Source: Acanthosoma haemorrhoidale
Taxonomy: Eukaryota > Arthropoda > Insecta > Hemiptera > Acanthosomatidae
Length of the DNA: 64,000 bases
Assembly (NCBI GenBank): GCA_930367205.1
Contig: OV884014.1
Location: 74,255,104-74,319,103, forward strand
Direction: 5' to 3'
Both the position numbers and the translations under genes were made by a program. Positions 37,401-49,400 of this stretch are shown here, one piece after another. The stretch's first letter is position 1, and each line of letters opens with the position of its first letter. The notes under the pieces are model-generated. The model had not been told where the DNA came from and made no database searches. It saw nothing but the letters and a program-made list of their open reading frames with translations.

Positions 37401-40400
37401 GGGTCAAAAGAAACTGCGTACTGAAGTTATTCAATTGGAAGACCTCCTGGCTCAGGTGCGGAAAGAGTATGAGATGTTGAGGATAGAGTTTGAGCAAAAC
37501 CTGGCAGCTAACGAACAAACTGGGCCGATCAACAGAGAGATGCGCCACTTGATTACTTCCTTGCAGAACCACAACCAACAACTTAAAGGAGAGGTGCATC
37601 GCTATAAGAGGAAGTACAAAGACTCCAACGCCGAAATACCTAAGGTATACTAATCATTATTATTATTTTCTTGTTTATCCAAAGCAGAAATAAATTAAAC
37701 TAACCGTAAAATGCTCATTATGTAAAACAACCTAGTCTAGCTTAATCACATTTTGCTGATGTTATTAGTGATAAGTACCTTGTTATAGGGTTTTTGTTAT
37801 ATATTAAATAAATATGTATTTATATATATATTTTTTAAAATGTTTTTACTGTGCCTGTGCCGTGGGGAAAAAACTTACTATCTTAAGTTGTATTTTTTGT
37901 AACATATAGCATTTATTTTGAATGAAGGAATACCTAATTTTATATTTTATTTTAAATAAAATCAATAATAAAATATTAAAGAATATTACTAAAATTTTAG
38001 ATTGCATCTTCTTAAAAAAAAAACAGGTGTAAGAAAGATAATAGCTCTATATTTGTTTGTGTCTTTCCTTATGAGTATGCAATTATCTGCTTTATACCGA
38101 GTTATAACATGCACTTGTGCTTATAATTTATTTTTTAGCTGGCTATAGATAGCATATTAATTATTAAGTGATATATAGCTGAAGAAGGAAGTTGAGGATC
38201 TGCAGACAAAGTTGTCTACAACAATGCCTGCAGGGTCCGAGAACAAGGATGGCAGCTGTGAAGGTAAGGAAGAAGATAGCACTCACAACGGAGAGGGGCC
38301 CAAAGTCAAGGAGGAGCCTACCATCAAGCGGGAGTTCATTGAGGAAGAAGTTGAGGTATGTTTTAATTCATTGTGATAGCATTCCTAGTTACATTTTTAA
38401 TTTGTTTGTTAACAATCTGCATCCAATCAAGGTTTTAGCCTTACAACATATCCCATGGTTGATTGAAATAAAGAATTTTCACATAAAGTAAGGGTTCTTT
38501 GCTCTGTCTGCAGGAGATTCACTAACTGGCTACTATTTTTTCTAAGTGATGGTTGTCAGAAGCTGTCCTTAAACTTAGGAATTATTTAAAAAATGTTAAT
38601 AAAAAAATATATTTTAGGAAAATTGAAAATGAAAAATGTGCTTTTAATCTTTAGATACTTTTTTCTTATTTGTCAAAAAAAGTATCCAGCAATGTTTTTA
38701 ATTTTACCGCAGAAGGTCCAAGCCATTATTAAAAAGAAAAATGAACTAAAGTCTCTTCATAAAATATATCTAAATATAAACGATATAGCATGAAGGAACA
38801 TAGTCGAAAAGTGGGTGGGTGGGTGGTCCTGATGCGAGCTTTATGATGTTTTTAAGTATTTATTGCATTATTGTAAAAAAACTACTTGCTATACTTAACC
38901 ATTAATACTTCGTCCCAGATCTGTTTGAAAGTAGAGTCCATCCCTTTAGGCTCGGCTATTAATAAATATTAAAAAAAAGAATTATAGTATTATATGTTGA
39001 GTGACATTAAGTGTTAATTGTTCCTTGTTCCTTTAGGGAGAAGAAGGCATTGGAGACAAAGAGAAGTGCGGTAGTTCACCAATAGTGAAAAAGGAGGGTG
39101 CGGGAGCAAACATTAAGAAAGAAGTGAAGAAAGAACAACATAGAGACCAGCATAGGGCCAAGGATGTGAAGCCTGCTGAGTCTGAGCTGGTCAGGGACCT
39201 GAAGGCACAGCTCAAGTGAGTTATGTTCGATAACATATTGCATTCTTTTATTCATTTGATTTTACACACGAACAAAAAGAAAGGGCTGTGACAAAACTAG
39301 ATATTTTTCTATCTGCCTTCTTTTTCGGACCAGTCAACTCAACATTTATTTTTTATTTCATTATATCATAGATTTTTTTTTTAAATTTTGTTGTTACTTC
39401 AGTTGTAAACCAAACAAAAAGTGAGTTCGGACATGCCGAAAACTGCCATGGGTCAATATTTGTGTATAATAAGTTTGTCCTTAACTACTTTCCTCTCTAG
39501 TGTGAATTTATTAATTTCGCATTGATGACCCGAGAAGTGCTACAGGTATATTGTGCTGATACCATTCTTACATGACCACCCTTCCCTCAAATCAAGTGTT
39601 AATTTTATCCTGAAAGAGCGGCCGGACTTATTCCTTTTATTCAAATTTCAAATGTAATATGACCTTAATACATTAGGAGATGTTGGTATGTTGCAGGAAG
39701 GCTGTGAATGACCAGAAGGAGATGAAGCTGCTGTTGGATATGTACAAAGGTGTAGGTAAGGAGCAGCGTGACAAGGTTCAGCTGATGGCAGCTGAGAAGA
39801 AGCTCAGGGCTGAACTGGACGATCTCAGGCAGCAGCTGAAGAAAGTCCAGGTACAGGTATATACTGTTTCACTAACCAATATGCATCCATAGTGTTAGTA
39901 ACACTGTCTGCATCTTGCATTTGTTTGTATTTTGTCTGTAGTTGCTTTCTTTCATCTTTCAGTAGTAGTATTTTTATTGATAAATTATGAATCAAATAAA
40001 GTTTAAAAATAAAAATTAGTTAGTGTATTGTTGGTATTTTATGTTACTCTGTTATTGTCATAGCCCGGATTTTTATGCTATCACATATACAGTTTGCATG
40101 CCTTTTTTTAAACAGTTGACCAAATATCTACATGAGTTAGGGTGCTTAGTTGCAATTAAGCCTAATTTTATTTTACATATTTGTATATAAATATGTTTAT
40201 ATTGCATTTTGGTGGTGCTCAATAAAAACAAAAACGTGATAAATAAGTGCAACCTCAGAGATGAAATTCCAGATTACAATCATAGATACACATTCACCAA
40301 AGAAAGCATGCTCCAGTGATTACTGATTGGAAACCTGGATTAAAGCAGAAGTCTTCAGTGCAGAATGATTAAAACTAAAACCATCCATGACATATTTGAA

Positions 40401-43400
40401 ATATATGGTGTCAAGGGCTAAAGCCTAGAATAAGCTATACCTCAGTAATGTTACATCACCTGACTATGAAATACCTAAGTTTTTAACTGAACTCAAACTG
40501 TTCCAGAAATTAAATTCTTTGTTAGACATGAGTTTTAAATCAAAATTTGAAATCAAGAAAATATTGTGTAAATTGCATCCCAGGTGATTAAGTAAAAGTA
40601 TTGACTGAAGAATTAAAGAGTTTTCATAAAAAATTCAGTCTGTTGTCAAGTTTTCACTAGTCTGAATTCTGAACAAATTTTGTAAACCAGGGCAAGTACA
40701 AATATTGGCTATTAGTTGAAAATCAAGCCAAGTTTGTGTTGTCTTAATAATCAATGTTTTTATTAACCCTTTCAGTGTCAGGGCCTATTTTGTGTTTCTT
40801 CGCTGAGGTCACTAGTAAAGTTTCTAATTTATAAATACAAAATTACATTTTCGCATCTGAAATGCACTCCATAATCTAAGATAATTCATAAAAAAATGAT
40901 TTTCAAACATAAGTTTTCAATCAGAACAGGTGTGACCTCTGCCATTGAGAATAACATTTTTTTCTGTGGCTGGAGCCGCAAATGTTGTGATCATTAAAGA
41001 ATTGTGTTAAACCATTTTTATTTTTTCAATAATTTGAACTCAATAAGGTAATACTTTCTTTGAATTACTTTAGTTAAATAAAAAAAAAAAAAATATCTGT
41101 TATAACTGTATTATGTTACAAAGGGAACCTTTCCTTTCAAAAAAAAATTTGCACTATGCTTTTGAAAGCAATAATACAAATAGCCTTTAAGTAAAGGTTT
41201 ACCATTATGGTCAAATTTTTACCTGGGTTTTTGCAAAGAAAAGAAGTTTGAATTCAAACTAATAAGTACATATTTTCTATGTCATGAATTCAAACTAAAG
41301 AAATTTGTGTAGAAAATAAAGTTTCTATGTTATAATGAATAGATATTATACGACTAATGTATCTTTTTTTTTCTTTTTTTTTTTTTTTCTTTCATAGCCC
41401 CTTTAAATTTCCAGATAATTATATAAAATTATAGATCCTCTGGTGAATCTATTTACAAATTATTTGTATGCATTTGTATTTCCTGTACATTATATACAGG
41501 TTTTGTTATTTTATAGAAATTATATAATGAATAAACAAGTACAATGATATACATTATACGTGACTGGACTAAACTGACTAATAAAGGTGATGGGGCTAAC
41601 CTACTAATCACACACACTAATGTATCTACATTATATAAACTTTAAATTCTAATGTTACAAAAGAAAAATGTGAGAATAAATGCTTATACTAAATTTACTT
41701 TAATTTTGTATATTATATAAAAATAACAATTATAACAATTTTCTACATATTCAGATAAAATTATATACACAGAAATATTTCAACAAGATAATAGTTTGGA
41801 AATTACAAATATTCATGATACAGCGGAAAGCATTCAATGCAAAAGTCTGCATTATCAGGGCATTTCACGCTTAAATAATAGGTCTCCACTCTTTTGTTCT
41901 TTGTTTGAAGAAAGTAATTTTTCATATTTTATTTTATTTCTCATTGAACCCAACAGGGGGGGACAAATGAGGAGTAGTTGAGGGGAACCTTTTCCCCTCA
42001 GTAATTTTTCCAAAAATTACGTCTTATAGCTTAGTAAAGAAATATTTTGTATATAAATTAAATGGCCCTTGCCTAATTTCCCTTCCAACAATTTAATTAT
42101 TTTTTTTAATGTAATTTTACTTACATTGTGTTCGTTCATAACCAAAAGGAGAATATTTCCAATCTTTTGATGAATCCACCTCAAAATTACTATTTTAAAT
42201 TAGCAATAACTATAATATAAGAGTAACAAAAAAAAGAAACCGGTAACTTGCTCAAAATTCACTTTTTTTTTTTAATTCTTCCTTTCCTGGAAGCCACCTT
42301 TCAAATTCAAAGAATTGAATGAGGTTTAACCTTTTCCTTAGTTTCAATGGAAAGAGATGTTTTGGTGATTGGGGTAAGTTTTTATCTCGCAGGTGTTGCG
42401 ATTCCTGCCACAGAGTGGGCTTTACCTTATCACAACTGTTGCTTTATCGGCACTGAAAGGGTTAAGGGTTAACAACAATCTAAAAAAAAAACTACATCAA
42501 TCCTGTTTTTATGGTTAGTTCCACCTCTGGAACATCATTGTTGCTACTTGCATTCCCACTTTCACTATCATTACTGGTTGTAGCCTAAATGTTGATTAAT
42601 CAATGAGCAAGGCTTACAACCATTCATGTCACTAGTTAATTTGTTCACGACTGAGTCCAATGCAATCTGATTTCCTGTTGATAGCATAGTGAGCTACCAA
42701 GGATGACTTGCGTATAGGTTAACTTCATAAAATATGTTTTTGTCAGTTTTGTCACTCACATAAATGTGATTTAAATGGGGAGGATTAAGTTGTGATAGTG
42801 ACACAATTTGATGATAGTAAGGTGCCTATAAATTGGCTCTGATAACTTCAGTTCATTGACATAATTAAAAATCAAATCATTTTGTTTTAATTTTTAATTT
42901 ACACCAATTTTGTTCTCAGTCCGGATTGTATTATGGATTTTTTTACTATACATTATTATATTTAAATATTGTAGCTGTTTGATTGCATATTTAGAAAATT
43001 ATTGTTGCTTATCTTTTTGCATAATTTAGTTTTTACTCCATATTATACGGTATAGTTTATGGTCTTGTATATGGTATAGTTTGCAAGTGCATAAAAACTT
43101 GGGCTCTGGTTATAATTCATATATCAAAAGAATCTAATGGGCAAGAAATAAAATAGAACATTTTTAAAAATGAATCTTGTATTATTATTATTATTAAACA
43201 AATCATTTTCTGTATTTTTTTATTATTTTTCATGAAAAAAATCCAGTAGCTTAACAAATTTTATAATACGTGCTAAAAATGGTTGTGAGAAAATATCTAA
43301 TTCTTCTAGGTTGAAAAGTATTTTAAGTAGAATACGTGACCTCTCCTAGTGTAAATGACTGCTCAACATCTGCATGGTATGATCAGGATCAAGCAGGGAA

Positions 43401-46400
43401 TGGCCTACGACTCTATCCTATAGCATCCATCCTGGAAGCTTCCAGCAGATGTCGTCAGTTGTACATCCCATCCATGTCTGCTATAAAAAATTTCTTCCCA
43501 TTATATTCCACAAATTTATAATAGGGTTTAGATCAGATGACCAAGCAGGCCACGATAGAGCCCTTATACCAGAATCTTGCCACAATTCACAGTTCTTGCT
43601 GAGCCCGGAGAAGCATTATTGCGTATTAGTTGACAATCAAACCAAGTTTGTGATGTCTTGATAGTCAATTGTTTTATTAAATATCAGTCCAAAAAAAATG
43701 CATCAGTGCTGTCTTGATGGTTAATTCCACTTCAGAACATCATTTCCACTTTCACTATCATCACTGGTTGTAGGATAAATGTTGATTCATCAATGAACGA
43801 GACTTACAACCATTCATTTCTCTAGTTTATTTGTTCATGACTGAGCCCATAAAGTCTGTTTCTGACAGTTTTGTCATTCTCATAATTGTAATGTGTCCTG
43901 GTGCCTATTTAACAATTGTGTAGGAGTAGTACTGTGAGCTCATAAAGCTTGTCATTGTAAAAGCAAATTATGAATTTCACTATTTGACCTCAGTTGTATG
44001 TTATTCTCTACCATCAACTGCCTTTTGGTATGTCAGCCACAAATGATTGATAAAACTTTTCGAAGTGTAAAGTGGTTCAGTAACTCAGTTGGATTTCTTT
44101 ATCTAAATGCTGTATTTTCATTTCTTAATACTGTAATATTAAACTAGTTTAACTTTAAATCTTTGAAAAATACAAGGCTTTAAATAATAAGTTATATGTC
44201 TTGAGAGATCAAAGTTGTTGTCGTTAAAGATGAATTTTTGTTTTTAACCTGGGAGAACTCGCACCGTGAGATTTTCTCTCATGTTTGCAGAAAATCACTG
44301 GTAATTTGGAAGCGGGTTTGGAGGGGAGATTCATTCTCCCATTAGATGATTATCGTCCTCAATTGTCCCATAAGCAAATTTTTGTGGAAAAAGTCTGTAC
44401 AGTAGCGAGTGTTCATGTCATGTTCTCATAAGAACTGCTATTTGTTCTTTTGTGTGCCTTATTTGTTTGCTATGTTTATAATATTACGGGTTTTTTTGTT
44501 AGATCTTTTCCTAATGAGTCTTTTATGTTTCTTCCATGTCAACTGAGAATTAGCACCCAAAGAATAGGTGGACTTAAAGATTAACTGATTTCCAAAAAGA
44601 GAGTCTGACAGGTTTCAGTTCATTCTGTCCACAAAGGAAAATAAAAAAACAAAGGAAGTATGAGGAAAATGGCATATACCTATTTGCCCTTAAACACTAA
44701 TTTATACGTCCCCGAAATGTATTTTTGACAATTGCTCACTTTTATTATACTGGCCCGAAATGTGTTGGTGATTGTCCACTTTACGTTATCACAATTTTAA
44801 TGTGCAATGTTTATTTAGTTTTATGGTATCATACTAAAATGAATCTTAACTATGTTTTTGTTAAACTTATTTTGTAGTGGTTTGATTAATACTTTTTTTT
44901 TAGATCATAAAATCTTTTTACTTATTCCTTTATCTTTTAAAAATAATATAATAATTTCATTTAGAATTTAAAATTTGATTATTTGATGAAAAAAGGCTAA
45001 AAGGAGAAAGTCTCATGCGCTAGTTATCATGTCTCACTTTTCTTAGCAAACCCTGCCGAGTAATAATGAACAAGTGTTGGGAGTGCATTTCAAATACAAG
45101 GTTCTTAATCATTATTAAACTAAAAAAGAAAACGTTTGTACAATAAAAAGATACAGACACTAGTGCTATCGGCCATGGATTCTTTTGTTGTGTGTGTATT
45201 AAGTTTATTTCCTTGTGGATGTAGGAGAAATCAATTCAATTGATTCCTCTAGAAACTTATCTTGTCAATGCTTTCAGGAGAGTAAAAGAGAAGAGAGGAA
45301 GAAGTTAGCCGATGAAGACGCCCTAAGAAAAATCAAACATTTAGAAGAGCAGGCATACCAACTACAGAAGCAGGTCGCTACTCATAAGCAGGCAAGGCAT
45401 TCCTCATGAGCAAGGCTAGGGACTCCTCATCCGCACATAACCTTTTATCCATTCCCTCTAATGTTAACACCTCTTTTCTTTTTACACATTCTATATCAGT
45501 TTTGTTTACTTTTATTTAGCTAAGTGCATAACACAATGCAACAATCCTTTTAGGGAGTGTGTTGGCAGGAGGAGGAGGCCCTACTCAACGAAATGGAAGT
45601 GACAGGGCAGGCATTCGAGGATATGCAGGAGCAGAATTCCCGTCTGATCCAGCAGTTAAGAGAGAAGGATGACGCAAACTTTAAGCTGATGTCAGAGAGG
45701 ATCAAATCGAATCAGCTTCACAAGTTATCGCGTGAAGAAAAGGAAGCACTAAAGGAACAGGTATAAGTCCATAAATATATCCCGTTTATCTTCTCACTTC
45801 CTAACTGTGGCCACTGTGGGAAACCCCTTTCCCTTTAACCTCTTACTAGACTATAAGTCTAGTTCATCACTGTAAGTCTGGTTCATAAGCTGGGAAAAAA
45901 AAGTATTTCTGACACAGGAAAAAAAAAAGTTGAGTTTTACGTATTTGCTTCATAATGCACAGTGAAGAACAGGTGATGGTTTAATCCCTATCCATCACAT
46001 TCAAAAATATCAAGGTAATGAACTTAATATTACTACGACATGTAAATTAATTTTATTTTATTATTAATATTTTGGGTAAAATAAGAGATTTTAAGTTGAG
46101 CCTTTATTTGCTTAATTTATTTTATTTTTTTTATTATTCCAATACCTTTATGTAGAATTGGAACTTTTCTATATGTAAAGACACTACCTAAATGAATAGC
46201 TAAAACTTTAATGGGGAAATGAAGTTTTCTTTTGAGTTGTTTTGGGATTAAGTTGGCAGATTGAAGTTTTTGTGTAACTTTTAAAACGGAACTGGTTTCT
46301 AATCTGTTATTTGAAACTTTGACTACATTCTATAATAATAATATAATTTAAGTTGTTATGATGTCATGTGTGTGGGTCCTCTCCGTATAAGTCTCCGGCC

Positions 46401-49400
46401 CTCAAGAGACTTATGAGAAATTCAAAGTCTAAGCATCGATGTTATATGAGACATTTAAAGCCTGAGCGCTGGCGTTGTATGAGACACTTGAATCGTGAGC
46501 ACCGGCAACGTATCGGCCGTTTTTGATCAAAAAGGTGAGCCCCGTCACCTTATAGAGTCTTATCAATGAAGTCAAGTATGATGTGTACCATTGTACTTGT
46601 ATTAATTATATAACTTTTATAAAAAACAACCGAACATGTATATAATGTAGCGACACTACAGGAAATATAAAACTAATATGTGAATAGATCCGAATGAGAA
46701 TTTATAATAAATCATTTTGTCATTTTTAAGGGGATAGGGAGAGGAAAAATAGTATCTGCCACTTCAAGCCTGACTGATTTGGTTGTTTCTGATCAATGAG
46801 TAGATAAAAAAAGAATTTGAAACATTCTAAATTTTCATAAAATAATACATTTTGATTATATATTCGTCATATACAATTTATCGGAAATGAAAAATAGAAA
46901 CAAATCAAAGTATTTAATTTACAATTATAGAAAAAAATACAGTTTTTTATTTTATGGTGGATTATTACATATGTGTAACATAAACAGAAAACGAAAATAT
47001 CAATATTTAAGGCAAGTATGGTATTTCTGAAACATTGTCCAAGATGTAAGGGTACTAAGCATTCAGCACACATAAAGCTACTCTCGCTTCTTTTTTTTAC
47101 TAGCAGAGCAAACTTTACACGGATGTCGTACATATCGCTTTTTGTTTTCCCTGATCCAATAATTCTGGTAACTTTATGTTTCTTGTTACAGTCTATGACA
47201 GAATGCGGTTTTATAATTTATTTTTTCGTTTTCCAGTGTATTTTATTCGTTTTTGTTAATTCTCCCGAATGTATAGTTGAAACTATGTATATGTTTTGGC
47301 TTCCATACCTGTATTAAAATTTCATCTTTTCTTTTAAATGTATTGTTGTTTTTATTTAATTTGAATTATTTTTAATTTATTTGATTTATTTTAAAATTAT
47401 TTGAGGGTTCTGGTTCTGCTAATAGCAAAAAGGAATAACTCTGGCAAAAGGAGAATTTTTTAATTATAACTTTATTCAAATTTTTTCATATGCGCGTCCT
47501 TAACAAGTTAACCATCGTTATTACAAATTATTTTCTCACCCACTACCTCTCGGGACTGGCCAATTCGGTACTGTTTTCGTCCTTTTTCAATTGCTCACTT
47601 TATGTTGTACAACATGCGGTCAGTTACATCCACCACTATTTCTTCAATGCTCTCTTTTCGACAAAATCCTCCTCCATCAATGTTCCATGATGTTCCTACC
47701 TCAGGTTCCATCGCCATCAAACAACATTTTCAAGATTCCCAATGTTCTTCTTTTCGCTCTATAGTACGTCTCCCACGATCACGTGACAAACATCCGCTCT
47801 CGCCATCTTCCTTTTCCCGCCTTTTTTCCATAGCCTTCCTGATCCACGAGTCGTTTAACGCCTGCTAACCGTTTAATTCCCACTAATTCTCAAATTTAAA
47901 TCACACAATCCAAATATCACAACAGTATATTCTCCTGTTTTCAATCTGAAATGCTATAAAGACTCGGGAACACCTCTATTTGCTCTAATTGTACTGCAAA
48001 GTACGTGTACCATTTTTCATCAGTAATTCTGCGGTACGAATGCTGTTATAATAATTGTCCATGTATATTATTCTAATATTTGTTATTTATTAATATTATT
48101 TTAATTATATATTCTTTCATATAATTTAAAAAACTTTATATTTATAACTTTAACGTTATATCAGGGTTCTGTTAATAATTATATAGGAAACTTCTGGCAA
48201 AAGGAATATTGGTTTTATTTACACACATTGAATAACTAAAATTGATATACAAAAAATAAAATACGTACGTGATAAAAGTATAATATTAAATCTAAATTTA
48301 CATAATTATACTGGCCAGTGTTTCTCTGTGTTGATATCTTTGATGGTAGTCTTCTATTGCTTGATCCGAATCGTCTTACTTGCGCGTCCTTTGTCCTCAT
48401 GCCGAGTGAAAGTGATGCCCCACGAGGCGCCTTAGCGTCTCTCTTCTTGGTCTGCTACCTCCTCTACCCGTTCCTGACGAAAGAATGTATGTTTTTGTCC
48501 TCATGCCGGTATCTCTGTACCTACCACTGCCTTCTTGACTCTTGATCTCTTTGGTTGTTCGGATATTTATACTTTGCTTAATTTACATAGTTTATAAAAT
48601 AAATGTTTACATTAGTTATAATATTATTTTTATTATAAATATTAATAATTAATATGACGACAATAAAAACGTTCATACTTTCATAGAGATGAACCACGGA
48701 TCGTTATTACGTTATTCAATGCTCGCTAATTTCGAGTTTACTTAAACAAACACCATTAAAAATCATCATTTTAAAATATCACAACAATATGTGATAGCCC
48801 AAACATGTATTTTTATCAAGTAATGACACTATGGACTAGACCAATTTTTTGCCTTCCGCACAGTATATTTTCATGTTGCAAATATATCCACTTCTAGCTT
48901 CACATAACATACGGCAAAGTAGGCCGTAATTTATTATTTTTTCCGGGTTGTATATTTTTATACATAATTTTCCAAGCCATGGAATAATGGATTCATCATG
49001 GGAAAGTTCTTTCCGAGGGGTGTATACCGATTTAAATTTATTTAATAAATAGCTGAGTAGGGGCTGAATCTTCTCAAGCTTATTAGGACCGGTTATTGTT
49101 TGAAAAATGCCACGTGTTCCAAATATGGTGAAATCTATTACGGGGCATTATAGTGGAAAATGATGGTGTTTTCGTATAAAACTCTGAGGACCAGTAATCT
49201 TCTTTTACATCTTTCTTTACCTGGCCTACCATTTTAATCATGCCTAGAAATTTTTTCATATCAGCTAGTATCTGATATTAATATAGTAATCTGATATATC
49301 ATCTTTGGACCGGGTTTAGCAGTAAAATCTGATCGGAATTTTATTGACATCTGACCATAATTCATTGTAACTATGCGATTCTGTGGACATTTCACAATCA

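Noticed and set aside
44240..44800. A further piggyBac-like element starting at a TTAA near 44246
   Set aside because: The sequence after TTAA (CCTGGGAGAACTCG) looks end-like, but no matching inverted end or second TTAA was found.
48069..48786. A host gene exon or ORF in the LTR-like element
   Set aside because: Open frames there do not agree among the three copies of the repeat, which share sequence but not reading frame.
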